In this document: positions 37,901 to 50,576 of the stretch, one piece after another
How the letters are laid out: each line of letters begins with the position of its first letter
How positions within the stretch are numbered: position 1 is the stretch's first letter
Source: Anaeramoeba flamelloides
Taxonomy: Eukaryota > Metamonada > Anaeramoebidae
Reading direction: 5' to 3'
DNA length: 64,000 bases
Assembly (NCBI GenBank): GCA_027625915.1
Contig: JANTQA010000010.1
Coordinates: forward strand, 1,364,001-1,428,000
The notes under the pieces: model-generated
What the model was told of the DNA's origin: nothing
Seen by the model: only the letters and a program-made list of their open reading frames with translations
Databases searched by the model: none
Program-made: the position numbers and the translations under genes

Positions 37901-39930
37901 AGTATTAAAATCAACAATTATTTTAATAAGAATGGATTTTGATAGAAGCGTCACTTTTAAAGACGGCACTTTCAAATCGCTTGTATTCGGCACTAAGACA
38001 ATGTCATCTTCATTCGGAAACAATTTTTGATCTTCTTTCAATAATTTGGATAACGAAATTAATTTGTTTAACGAATTCGCAATGATGGAATTTATTAAAT
38101 TTGTCTCAAAGCAATTCTCAATCGGTACCAAATTGATTTTTATACCTAAAAATGGTCGGTGCTCTAAATCTAAATCACCATTTTCATCGATTTCATACGA
38201 AATAATGTTTTTTTCATTTTGAAATGCAGTCGAATTAATGTTTTCCCAATAATAGACTTTTAGACAATTTCCTTTGTTACCTTCGGTTCGAATCATACTT
38301 CCTAATAACGTTTCGCTAAATTCCTTTGCTTGGCGTCTAATAATTCCTAGCCGAATCTCATTACAGATTTTATGACAAAATTTATAAATAACATTGAATA
38401 TATTTTGCTCCTTGTGTTGTTGTTTTTTTGTGTTTTTTTTGTTTTCGACAGTATTATTTTCATTTCCAATTTTTTCTTCTTGGTTGCTTTTGATCTCATT
38501 TTCTTTCTCTTTTTCAATTTCAATTTCAATTTCCATTTTATTTTCAATTAATTCTTTTTCTTTTTCTTTTTCTTTTTTAATTTCTGTTTCTTTTTTAATT
38601 TCTGTTTCTTTTTCTTTTTCATTTTCATTTTCAATTTCAATTTCCATACCCTTACTCATGTTCACATTTGGTTGGGTTTTCTCATCCTTATTTGTTATTT
38701 TGAAATTGCCTTTATGTATTTTTTTTTTGTGAGAATTGTTTTTATTAATAATTTTATTAATAATTGAATTTTCTTTTAATTGAATTTTATTAATTTCTCT
38801 TTGTAAGTATTTACATAATTGGATTTCATTTGCTGTGGATTTTTTTACTTTTTTTTCAGAGTCTTGTTTAATAATTTCCTCTAAAGTTAAGTCTTCATGA
38901 ATCAAAAATTTAATTAATACAATTTCCCAACAATACAAATCTTTTTTTTTTTTGATTTTCAAAATCCTTCTTTTTTTTTTAATATTTTGATTATTATTAT
39001 TTTGGTTGGTTTCCAATAATAAGATCTCTTTTCTTTTTCGAATTAATGAATCATCTTTTAGTTGGGTATTTAAATTTGAATTGTTTTCATTAAAATTCTT
39101 GTCATTGTTGTTAATGTTGCTACTGCTGCTGCTGTTGTCAGTAATAATTTCACTCTGTTTTAATTCTTGCTTTTCATCATAAGTCTGGTTATTTTTTTGA
39201 ATTGTCAATTTAATAACAAATTCATGTCCAACTTTACACCACAAAAAGCCCCTGAACACTTTTTTTTGATTGAACTCTTTGGGTAAACCCATGTCCAATA
39301 AACAAATTTTAATTAATCTATTCAATTTCTCAATCCCTTTTTCAATTTTGTTTTGAGACAAACTTACTGGTAAAGCGTTTCCAATAGAAAGCGGCATGCC
39401 TGTAGTCAGTGATCCCGATTTGAGAATTTCAACAGCAGATCTGATATCAATTGAAGACGTGCTTTTTGTTGACAAAACCTTATTATGAAAATACCATAAT
39501 GAGTCAGCAGAGTGCTGTATCGATCGAAAGTCTTGGTTCACAGTATTTAATATTTCTAATGTTCCCGAGACCGTAGAGGACATATTTTTTTTCCATTTTT
39601 GAAGAACTAATAATTTTAAAAAGAGAAACCTCGATTGTTCAAAAAACGAACACAACAAATCTTTTTTTTCTAAATCACTTTTGTTTGGCAGGATCGTTTG
39701 TAATTTTTTAAGATCTTGATATGATTTGTGAACCGTTATTTCTAAGTGTTTATTAAAATAATTTTTGGTTTTTTTTTTTTTTTTGTTTTTTTTTTTGTTT
39801 TTTTTGTTAATTTGAGAAAGAAGAGTGGTGGTTGAGGTTTGTAAAGTGAAATCTTTGTAAAAAAATTACTTAATAATTTTCCAAAAGTAAAAGTTTGGGA
39901 CTGTTTGTTTTTTTGAGACGGTTGAGACAT
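34949..39930 (-). CDS. MED14: Mediator complex subunit 14
   Basis: Exon 1 is 39930-39870, the intron is 39869-39742 (GTAATT...TTAG, phase 1) and exon 2 is 39741-34949; together they give 1617 residues ending in TAA. MED14 is the backbone of Mediator, linking head, middle and tail modules between activators and RNA polymerase II. The N-terminal MED14 domain is clear: ITVHKSYQDLKKLQTILPNK is followed by LEKK, FLKLLVLQKW, the AVEILKSGSL block and VGHEFVIKLTIQ (through about residue 215). The short first exon restores the start of this domain; the long frame by itself has no proper ATG there. A Lys/Glu-Ile dipeptide-rich insert lies at about 380-445, Asn-rich inserts around 1000-1060 and 1180-1200, and a Ser run near 1115-1135, as is common in AT-rich protists. 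One exon of 4.8 kb is notable beside the intron-rich neighbours. Confidence 0.9.
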
Positions 39931-40589
39931 TCAAAGAGGTGTTAAGGATTTATATTTTGAAAGGGTTTCAAACAAAAAATTTTAATTTCCCTCAAATTAA
40001 AAAAAATGATTAACACTCTTGTTTCTTTCAATACTTTAAAATTTTGAAAACAAAATCTCTTCAAGTTTTTATAACCGTAAAATAAAGATTTGTTGAGAGA
40101 AAAACACAATTAACAACATAGAGGGAAAGTTTTTTTTTCCAAACAAGTCAGAACTTAATTTTGATAAATGATTCTTGAAGGATGGCTTAATTAAGTAACA
40201 GTAGGAATTTCAGAATGATTCTTGATTGTTTAGTAATGGTGAGGATTGCAGCTGTATATATTTTTTTTCCTTTTTCACTTTTTTTAAGTACAATAAAGAT
40301 AGGTTAGTTCATAAAAGAAACTCCAATCAAATTATTAAGGCAAAAAGAAATCTTCGTGAAACGGACATCACTTATACTACTTTCTTTTAATTGTGGGTTT
40401 TTTCTGATTAACCCTATTGTTTAATTCAAAAAACTCTTCAAAAGTGTATATTTCAATTTCTGTTTATTGATTTTTTGAACAACTTTAAATTAAAAAGAAG
40501 ATGAAATTTGTTTATTTAAGGAATTAACGACCCTAAAATAATTGTCGAGCAAAATTAATAGTAAATTCTAAAAAAATTTTACCTTCTCT

Positions 40590-41120
40590 TGAAATATTGA
40601 AAAACCAAGTAAAAATCTGATTACTATTTATCCGGATTTGTTTGAAATGATTTTTTCAGAAATGAATTATTGACTTTTGAAATGTTTAATCCAGATTTCT
40701 CGTTTTTCTAAAGTTCAAAATCCAACATTTTTTCAAATTATTTCAAATAAATATATATATACAGATATATTTTGAAGAAGATGGAAATCTTATTGTCTGG
40801 AAAGGAAGTGTAGAAAAATACCCTGTAAAATAAAAAAACATCAAAGATTTAAAATAATTCTCTGTAAAATCTATTAAATTACAAAAAAATTACAATAATT
40901 ATTTTTAACTTAAAAAAAACATAATTTCGTTATTCAAAAAAAGATCTCAAATCAATTTTTTTTATATTTTTTCTTGAAAAAAATACAAGAAAAAACGATC
41001 AAATCATTATATTAAAAATACAAGCAATATACCTTTTGAAAACCTGTAAAATTCAGCCTAAAACACGCTAAATGCCATCACATTTCATTAGTTTGAAGTA
41101 ATAATTAATAATCCAATCTT
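40590..41120. repeat. Dispersed repeat family R8, copy b
   Basis: This is the counterpart of 8640-9180 in the same orientation, heavily diverged, with several shared blocks (see copy a). It lies upstream of the MED14 start codon. Confidence 0.45.
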
Positions 41121-41639
41121 AATAATTCTTTCAATGAGTAATAATTCAAGTATTAAAGGTATCAGCGGATTTTCAATATATTTTGCAAATTTAAAAAATT
41201 TTTGAATAAATATTTTAGATTTCAGATGAATAATAATATTATAAAGAAAATATCATGTAAGGTTGCTAAACAACTTATTTTAATGATAAAATTTTTAGGT
41301 TCATACTTAACAATTGAAATAAATATATTAACCAATCAGTTAACTTTCAATTATTTGAAAAAAATTATTGAAATAAATGAAAAAACTCCTTTTCAAATGA
41401 AAGGGTATGGAAAATTTCAAGAATTATTCATAATTGAATCAAATTAATTCTAGTATCCTTCTAAAATAAAAAAAGCCTTTAAAACACAAAAAGCACTTAA
41501 CTTAATCTTTAAAACCCATTAAAACAAACTAAATAAATAAAATTTCAAATTAAATATTTTAAAAATTGGTTTATCTTTTTAACTGTAATGAGAAATCTTG
41601 TTTTGTAAATCACTGTGGAAAAAAATTATAAAATCAATA

Positions 41640-41838
41640 CAGTCAGTCTCACTTTTAAGACACAAACTTTCAACGAAATTTAAGGTACAAAAAAATCTCA
41701 TATTAAGGCACAAAATTTTGAATTCTTTTTTTTTTTACAATTTATTTTACTAGAATTTGAAAGTTGTACCTTAATTTGAGATTTTTATTGTGTCTTAAAT
41801 TTCGTTGAAATTTTGTGCCTTAAAAGTGAAACAGACTG
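41640..41838. mobile_element. Fold-back MITE with TA flanks and CAGT ends (mariner type)
   Basis: The whole 199-base unit is almost one long inverted repeat. The left arm CAGTCAGTCTCACTTTTAAG then ACACAAA matches the reverse-complemented right arm CAGTCTGTTTCACTTTTAAG then GCACAAA. The arms continue through AACGAAATTTAAG and AATCTCANATTAAGG. TA stands on both sides (41638-41639 and 41839-41840). CAGT ends with TA duplication are characteristic of Tc1/mariner transposition. It is non-coding. Confidence 0.8.
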
Positions 41839-42974
41839 TAAAAACTGTTGAAAAAGGAAAATTAGGATAAAGTTCTTTACATTATATTGATACCTCTTTA
41901 CAAGTCAAACTTTTATTCTTTAAAGTTCCATATTCAATATACAAATCAATTCATCTGGGTATTTTTTTTTTGTAATTGTATTTTTTTTTTAAATTAAAAC
42001 ATAATAAAAAAGATAGACTTTAATTCAATAAAAAATCTCTTGATATTTTATTTTCTTTTATTTTTTTCAAATTATTTATTTCTCCTGTTCTTTCTGAAAT
42101 GATTTTTTTGTACGCTTTATTAGATGATATTGTTTTCTTTATTTATTTCAAAGAAAAGATTCTATTAATAATAATAATAAAATTTAAATATTAAGATATT
42201 ATTTTTCTCAAAAGGTTTTTATTTGAGTTACTTCACATATACTCCTTTCCGAATTCACATTTTTAATATATTGGTACTTTTTTTTAAGACGGATCATAAA
42301 TATAAAACTTTAAACTAGATCTATATAATTTATTAAAATCAGGTGAACAGCAGAGACGAGCAATTTAGAAAAGGTTTAAGTTGTATCTGGGTAGATATTT
42401 AGGATTTATAAAATTTTTTGAAGTCGTTCCTTACATTATTCTTTCAGCATAATCAATAAAATAAATTTGAATTTATTTATACTGTTTTCAAGTTAGATTA
42501 AAAAAAGTTTAGAGATTAGTAAAAAAAAATAAATTCCTTGTAAAATATGAATAAAAAAAGCAATATAATGCGAAAAAACAAAATAAATTCTAAAAAAAAA
42601 ATTATTTTGAACCAATTCAAAGAAACTAAATAATTACTTCCAGTTAAATATAACCATTCATTTTTGATTCTTTCAAAACCAAAAATATCAAATCAAAAAA
42701 ATATAAAATCAAAATTTACTTAGGAAAAGGCCACATCCACTTTCTTTAAAAGTATAATAGAGTTTGATTTATTTTAATAAATATACTTGAAAAGATATTT
42801 ATTCTGATTTTTATTAGGCACTAACAAAAATATATTTTAATTTCAACTTATTTTATTCGAAAATTTCACAAACATATTTTACAATAAATGCTTTTTTTTC
42901 CTAATAAATCCTAAATTTTCTAATATTTTGGCTTGCCTATAATTCATTAACTTTTTAATAGTTTGTTTATTCTC

Positions 42975-43170
42975 TGATCAATCCCACTTTTAAGATACAA
43001 ACTTTTAACCAAATTTAAGTCTCAAAAAAAAATCCCAAATTAAAGCTCATTTTTAAGATTTTTTATTTTACAAATTATATTATTAGAATTTGAATATTGT
43101 GCCTGGATTTGAGATTTATTTAAAACCTTAAATTTTGTTCAATGTTACTTATCTTAAAAGCCGAACTACC
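42975..43170. mobile_element. Diverged relative of the fold-back MITE at 41640
   Basis: This has the same architecture: CCCACTTTTAAGATACAAAC, AACCAAATTTAAG and AATCCCAAATTAAAG on the left, and TTGTGCCTGGATTTGAGATT with a TCTTAAAAG end on the right. The CAGT ends and TA flanks are eroded. It is about 1.1 kb from the better-preserved copy. Confidence 0.6.
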
Positions 43171-43563
43171 TATAATATATTGTATTTCAATTGTTTATAA
43201 AGATAAAATTAGTATTCTACTTGTAAAAACCAAAAATTTAATCAAAGAAAAAAGTATTAAAAAAAAACATTTGATTTAAAAATAAAAACATTATTTTTAC
43301 TATTTTCACAAATAGAGTAATGAAGGATATTTTAATTTTAAAGTTCCAAAATCTTGTGGTAATTACAAAAATTTTAGCAATATTCACACACTTAAAATTT
43401 TCAAAAAATCAAAAATGTACCGACTCCCTTAAATTGATATTTATCAGAAATTGTTTTCTCAAGGTAGATATATCACAACCCCACTACACATTCACAAACA
43501 CAAATTATTTTATCCACTAGTTTTTAAAATGTACTTTTTACTCAATTCATTTTTTTCTCCAAG

Positions 43564-46500
43564 ATGAACAAATTAAAAATCTTTTTATTTTTTTTCTTGA
43601 TTTTTGGAATTGTCAAAAGTCTTGACTCGGCTCAAATTTTCAGACTCCATTCAAAAAATGGATTAACTCCAGAATTCTGGTCTCAGAGATTGGATCATTT
43701 CAATCCACTTGATACAAGAACATTTGAACAACAATATTATGTTGATGACACATATTGGACAGATCATAGCGGTCCTGTTTTTCTTTATATAAGTGGTGAA
43801 GCCCCTATGGGAGGACCTGTAGGTGGGTTTGTAAGTGTTTTAGCAGAGCAAAACAACGCTTTAGTTCTTTCACTTGAGCATCGTTACTATGGGAAATCAC
43901 AGCCATTTAGCGAATATACTACCGAAAACCTTCAATTTTTGACTGTTGAACAAGCACTGACCGATCTTGCTCAATTCCTTCAGTATTATCAAAAAGTAAT
44001 CAAAACCAACTATGGAATAGAATCAAATAACTGGTTTATCATTGGTGGAAGCTATTCTGGTGCTTTAAGGTTTGAAATTTCTCATTTTCAACTTTTCCTT
44101 TTTTCGCTGTTTCGAACTTTGTTTTTTTTTTATTTTTGATTTTTTTTTTAATCTTTTTTGTTGTTTTGAACAATTGTAATTTAAACAAACACTAAAACAA
44201 AGCGCTTGGTTTCGTTTAAAATTCCCACACTTGGTAAAAGGTTCACTAGCTTCATCAGGTGTTGTTAATCCTGTTTTAGAATTTGTAAATTTTGATAAAC
44301 AAATTGCAACATCAAGTGGAACAGGTAAAAGATTTTTTTTTTTCTTCTTTTTTTTTGTTGTTTTTTTCAAATAAAAAAAAAATCAAAAGATTATTTAAAG
44401 AAAAGAAAAGAAAGTCAAATTAAGAGAAACAATTCTCATTTTCTTGAGAGTACTAGTATTTATTCTCCAATCCTAAAAAATACCAAATCGTATTTGTAAT
44501 TTGGTATCAGAATAATTATTGGGAATCAATTTTCACTTAATTTCCTTTTTTTATTTCCAATGTTAAATTTTTCAAAGAAATAGATTGTAATTTGTGTACT
44601 CTCTATTTATTTGTTTGTTACTTTTTATGCTATACATTGCTTTTCTTTGGCTCAACTAAGAATTCTAAATGAAAGTCAGATTTCCAGAATTGGAAAAATC
44701 ATAATCAGTTGAAATGTTATTCCATTTAATTTCAAATACCCATAAAGTTGTTTTCAAAAACATGGGCGCTAAAAAAGTTTAAAAGTGAGAATTAAAAAAA
44801 TAGAAAAGGGTTTCTCAGACTATTTAGTTTGAAGTTGTTTGGCTAACACTTTTTTAAAACTTTTATTCCTCACTTTTTTTAAAATAGCTAATCAAGTCAT
44901 TTAAACTACTGTTATATTCAAATTATGAAAAAAAAATTTAATCTCAAAGTTCAATCAGTAAAAAGCAAAATTAAATTCCCTAAAGGCTTTTATTATCAAA
45001 TGATCCTATGAAGATCTTGGGATTTTTTCAACCAATGTACGAAAACAATATTTGGTTACTCGAAATAAAAATTATCATTTATTAATTAGAAAATGACAGC
45101 AATTGATTTTTAAAGATAAAGTATAACTCATAAAAAACGAAAATTGAATTTTATTAACATTTTAAAGAAGAAAATCATGCATTAAAAGTTTACATATTCT
45201 GGATCTTACCCGAATCAAAATCATTTTTTATAACATCTATTTAACATTTTTATAACAAAATTTCCTTTTATATGATGATTTTTTCCATATTTTTTTATAA
45301 AATATTCTATTCAGGCTTATAACATGTTAAAAATATTATAGCACATTTTATAACAACATAAATGTTCCAAAGGTTGATATTCAAAAATTTTTATAACATT
45401 TATAATACCTTTAAAACACGTTTTTAACATGTTATAATTTTTTTTTTATTATTAGGGTAATTGCTTAAAGTTCATTATATTTTCTTTTTTGATTAGTGAT
45501 AAAAAAAAAAAAATAAAATAAATAAAAAGAGTATAAACCCTTTTACAGTTATTTGAAAATGGTGTTACAAAAATATTTGTCAAAGTTTTTGCAAAATCAG
45601 TTAATGGGATTTCAGGGTCTAGTCACTACTGTGAATTTTTTTCATACTCAAGGAGTGGTTTATTCTTTAAAAATGATATCATATGAGATTATTTCTGAAA
45701 TAATTCATTTTATTGCGATTATAGATAAACCATCAAAGTGTATTCATAATTTATTTTTTAAAGGTTTGATAAATCTAATATTGTCAAATTATTTAACCTT
45801 CTGATTTTCATTTCTTTGGGGATTACAACATTTTTTCCTTTTTTTTTAATGCTCTTTTAAATGTTTTTGTTAAATTCAAAAAAAAATTTCGATCAAGATA
45901 AGTGTTGTATTTGTGGTAAAGGTATTTATCATTATTTTAGAAAATAATCTATTCTTTTATTTTTTATTACAATTTGAAAAAATTAATTCAAATTTTCTTT
46001 TTCATGAATATTATTTGAAAATTTTTAAAAAGACTAAGACCAAAAGACAAATAAAAAAAAAAAAGTGAGATACTAAATAAAAGGAAAGGGGGGAATAGAA
46101 AGAAAACAAAAAGACAAAAAATATCCGAAAAATTAAGTTTAGAGGGGTTAATAATAAACCATTTTTCAGTCACAGGAGCTCAGTTATAATGGGTGAATTA
46201 CATGTGTTTAAACGGTTTGAATGGATATTAGAAGAAAAAATTTATTTACAAAATTCCCAAAATTGAAATCATTTTTTCACATTTTTGCACCTTTTTACTT
46301 TTTTTTGGATTTTTTTTAGAATTAATTCATTTGCAAAATTTTTTTTATTGCAAGTTCTATAGTCACTTGGTAAAAATGTGTTATTCGAATGTTATTGATA
46401 AAGTAAAAATGATTGTAGAGAAATCGTTTTGATTTCTATTGAAATTTTATTTGATCTTCAATTGAAGATCAAAAATGAACATTGTTGTTTTTCTCAATGG

Positions 46501-48331
46501 GGATTTCATTAAGAATTTGAGTTTTTCAATTTTTAAGAGAATCTATTGATTTATTCGTTTTATTTTAGGCAGATATCAACTATTCTTTGGTATTTTTTGA
46601 TTATACTACTTATTTCTGATTTAATCTTCAAAGGTCATTTATAAAAAATAATTGATATTTGAAAATAATGTTGAACCTCTTTGACTGAAACAAAGTTTAA
46701 GTAATTGGGAAATCATAAAAAAAATCCAATGCTATTTGTTTGATTAAGAACAACCCAAAGTCACAGTCATGATACTTTCGATTAATAAGGTTTATATCTT
46801 TTGATAGTTGGTCATGAAAGTTCATGTGGGATCTTTGTTTGAGTTGTTTAATTGCTCTCATTTCTTTTTGATCTGATTTGCTTTAATCCTTGATATTTTT
46901 TGTCTTTGCTTTTTCTTTTTTTATTTCCAAGTTACTCATACTTTTGTGTTTCAATATCTCAGTATTAACAAGTAACCAATTGATCTTTTCCCTTTGTAAC
47001 TCTTTTTCCCAACACAAAGAAATTCAGCTCAGTTAGGAGGGGGGGGGGAATGGAAAAAAAAATAAAACTTCGTATCTTATTTTGAATTATGTATCAAAAT
47101 TCCCTTCTGTTTTCAGATATTAAATGCTCTATCATCGGAATTCCTATTCTAAATCAAACCATGAAATAAATAATTAATTTTTCAATGTACTTTTTTTTTT
47201 AAAAAAATTCAATATTAAAAATAGAATGTGCTGGTGTTCTTCGTAAAACTGTTCAATTGATTGATGTTGAAATGGATGCTTCTGAAGAAAGGAACCTTGC
47301 TGTAAAAAAACTATTTAATGCAGATACTGTTGATGATGGATCCTTTAGATATTACATTGCTGATGCATTAAGTTTACCTGTTCAATATTCTAATCATTCA
47401 GCAGTTTGTGATCCAATGATTAAAGCACAAAATGACGGCTCAGACTTAATCGAAGCTTTTGCAAAATATTGCCAAGATTTTTTTTACAAGGTAATGAAGA
47501 CCACAGCAGACCAATATTCAAATTGGTATATGCAAAAAACAACAACAACCCCCGATAATTGGGCATTGGCTCAAAGAACTTGGTGGTGGCAAAAATGTAC
47601 ACAATTAGCATACTTCCAGATCGCACCAACAACAAACTCTATCCGCTCTCCAAAAATCACTCTTGAGTGGCATAAAGAAAAATGTGAAGCTGTATTTGGT
47701 GCAGGGACATGGCCATATGTTGATAAAATTATTAGAGAATTTGGCTCAAATGAAATTAAATCAACTAATACTTACTTTTCAAATGGAAATAATGATCCTT
47801 GGTAAACTTTATAATTTTAATTTTTTTTTTGTTTGAATTTAGCTGTTAATAACGGATCATATTTTATTATAATTATTTATGATATTAATGAAATATTGAA
47901 ATTTTTTAAAATTTGATCATATTTTTTGTTCAATTCATAATATTTTATTGGATATGTATATTTTTATATTTAATTAAAATTAATTGTCTTTTAAATATTG
48001 AAATATACTTTATATATCTTATTACTTTATAAATTTCATTCAAAAATGAATTGTAATATTATTTAATTAATAAAATAAATAAAACATAAAAAAAAAAAAA
48101 ATAATAAAAAAACAAAATAATAAAAAAAAAAACAATAGGCAATGGGCAGGAGTTAGATCAACACTTTCAGAAACACAACCAGCTCATGTAATTTTAGGTG
48201 ATTCAACTCATGATTGTGGACATTGTATAGATTTACATGAACCAAAAGAAGATGATCCTCAAGATCTTAAAAATGCTAGAATTGAAATTTCTGCTTATGT
48301 TAAACAATGGTTAAATTCAGAAGAAAATTAA
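43564..48331 (+). CDS. Serine peptidase of family S28 (Pro-X carboxypeptidase / DPP2-like)
   Basis: Exons 43564-44069, 44203-44324, 47225-47801 and 48139-48331 give 465 residues. The introns are 133 bases (phase 2), about 2900 bases (phase 1) and 337 bases (phase 2). S28 enzymes are secreted or lysosomal and cleave after proline. A hydrophobic signal peptide (about residues 5-20) precedes the mature start near SLDSAQ. Family landmarks are WSQRLDHFNP, the LEHRYYGKS block, ENLQFLTVEQALTDLAQF and the nucleophile motif GGSYSGAL with Ser163. WWWQKCTQLAYFQ lies in the cap region, followed by the Asp motif NGNNDPW (Asp400) and GHCIDL with catalytic His430. All three catalytic residues are present. 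The large second intron holds repeat R5 copy b and a perfect inverted repeat. Choosing between carboxypeptidase, DPP2 and TSSP is not possible from motifs alone. Confidence 0.92.
45318..45436. repeat. Inverted repeat TTATAACATGTTAAAAA in S28 intron 2
   Basis: A perfect 17-base inverted pair (near 45323-45339 and 45420-45436) encloses about 80 bases, in a stretch with many TTTATAACA words (45200-45440). It could be a small fold-back element or a locally expanded motif. Confidence 0.65.
46169..46698 (+). repeat. Dispersed repeat family R5, copy b, with CAGT-type ends
   Basis: The body 46205-46690 aligns with 18181-18670. This copy is bounded by TTTTTCAGTCACAGGAGCTC on the left and, reverse complemented, by TTGTTTCAGTCAAAGAGGTT on the right, an imperfect TIR of about 25 bases. 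It suggests a non-autonomous DNA transposon inserted in intron 2 of the S28 gene. Confidence 0.6.
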
Positions 48332-48649
48332 ATAATGAGATTTTAATTTTTTATCCTTTTCAGAATAAAATAATTAAACTTTTCTCTATTTTTAAATTTT
48401 GTTAAGTTTCTCAATTTTTCTTCAAAAGAATAAAGAGAATAACGACACTATTTATTATTCTCTTTATTTCAATTTTCAAGAAATAAAAAGTTATATTTAT
48501 TTTATTTATTTGCTGGTTTTATATTATTAATTTTACATTAAACATAAACAAGATATGCTCAACTGAAAATTTGTCAAAATATTTTCATTTTTTATTAATT
48601 TCTGAAAAAGCAAATGATTACTGAAAGTTCACGTGTTTTATCTTTGAAT

Positions 48650-48880
48650 TTTCAATTATTGAAAGGAATAGAGTAAAATTATATGATTTTATTCAATTCT
48701 TCTGAATTATGGAAAACGTTAACGGTGTTTTTTTTTGAGTCTTTGTTTTGATTTGCAAAATAAATAGATTTTATAAAAAAAGCAGAAAACCCAAAGGAAA
48801 ACATAACGGAAGTGTCCTAGGTTTTGTTGAATTTAATAGAATTGAGTAAAATCTCTTTGTTTTTACAATATATCCCATTT
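48650..48880. repeat. Dispersed repeat family R9, copy c
   Basis: GGAAGTGTCCTAGGTTTTGT matches AAGTGCCTAGGTTTTCTTG at copy a. GAATAGAGTAAAATTATATG with CTTCTGAATTATGG and GAGTAAAATCTCTTTG also recur in copies a, b and d. Confidence 0.5.
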
Positions 48881-50400
48881 GTGTCAAGATTTTCAAAAAT
48901 TTCATCAAGTTTGAAATAAATTAGATTTTAAATCATATTGATGTACTAATTTATTTATTTTCTTATTTGTCTTTAATCCAGATTTGAATTATTATAAAAA
49001 TTCATTATAATCGAATGATAAAGTATATATTTTTGCATTTTTTTTGAAATTGGAAAAAAAAATAATAATTATTCATTTTTACATTTTCTTTAAAGTTTTT
49101 TTTTTTTTTAATTATTTAAATAAGAAGTTTTATTACCATAATAGTAATTAAAAATATAATATATTGTTAATTAAAAATAATAAATAAAAATCAAACAACC
49201 TTGTTAATTTTATGATAAAAAAAAATAGAAAAAAAAAATATTACTGAAAAAATTTCACTAAATATTGAATCAAGAGAAAAATGAAATTTATTTCTCTAGA
49301 TCAAAATTAAAATTTTAATATGAATAATTTTCTAAAAATTCAATTTTAAGCAATATAAATTACTTTAAAAACAAAAAAAAATGCAAAATAATTTCATTTA
49401 TTAAATTGGAATTAACAGTTAAAAACTTCTTTAATAGATATAATAATCAACTCTAAATGTAAAAAAAAAAAAAAAAAATTGAAAATATTATTCAAAGATA
49501 ATAAAATAATCTTCATAACCCAAGAAATTTTTTTTTGATTTTTTTCGTTAATAAAAATTTGAATAATATATTGATAAAATTTGAATTATAAAATCTAAAT
49601 TAATTCAGATATTAGAAAATAATTTTTGATCTATGGTCTTTTATTTAATAATATTATTTATTTTATGAATAGATTATAAAAATTCAAGAATTAAAAAAAG
49701 GTAAAAATTAAAAAAAAAATTAAATATTTATCTGACTCGAACTATTGGTTAAATCATAATAATTTGAAAAAAATCTTGTTGAAAAATTTTCAAATTTTAC
49801 AAAATAAAAAAAACATTTTTTTTTCAAAATTAATTTATATTTTTCTTTTATTTTTAAAATTATTTAGAATCAAATATATATATTGATATTGAATGGTGAT
49901 AAATAGACAAAACAAAATTAATCTTGGTTGTTAAAATAATCTATTTAATGAATTAATTATTTAATCAATTTTTTTAGGCAATGTTGGAGTGCAAAGGTTA
50001 CCCAATAAAATTTCTAGTAAAGTCTGATATGTTTTAATCATAAAAAATAAGAGTTTTTTTTCGGGTAAAAAAGAGGAATTCTAAACTCCTCCCTTAAATT
50101 ACAATAAAAAAAAATAAAAGTTTTTTCATGATTAAAACAACTTTTTAAAAAAAGGAAACTAATATTTATTTTTTTCAGATAAAATATCAATAAAAAAATA
50201 ATAAAATCACAATAACCAAAAAAAAATTTTTTTCAAGTTAATTTTTATTGTAAGTTACTACACAATTTTTATTTATAAATTTTTCTTTCTAAGATAATTT
50301 TTGGTAAATTAAATATTTTATAATCCTTTTGATCAATTCAAATTAAAAATTATGTTTGAAAGGTAATTAGTATTGTTAGGGTTCAATTGATATATGAAAA

Positions 50401-50576
<176 letters not shown>

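Larger units (their letters stand above)
39931..43563. other. Divergent intergenic stretch, MED14 to S28 peptidase
   Basis: About 3.6 kb separates two divergent start codons. It holds repeat R8 copy b (40590-41120), a mariner-type fold-back element (41640-41838) and its diverged relative (about 42975-43170). An 74-codon frame from ATG 41226 to 41447 follows a TTTCAG but matches no known family. Promoter elements could not be told apart from general AT-richness. Confidence 0.5.

Noticed and set aside
38275-38300. tRNA T-loop-like word CGGTTCGAATCA
   Set aside because: It lies inside MED14 coding sequence with no acceptor or anticodon stems around it. No convincing tRNA was found in the window.
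36564-38732. Several 100-120 codon plus-strand frames rich in Leu, Phe and Ser
   Set aside because: They are antisense shadows of the Asn/Lys/Glu-rich inserts of MED14.
45553-45804. 83-codon plus-strand frame within S28 intron 2
   Set aside because: There is no family resemblance and an AT-rich context. It does not fit the S28 reading phase and adds nothing to the conserved fold.
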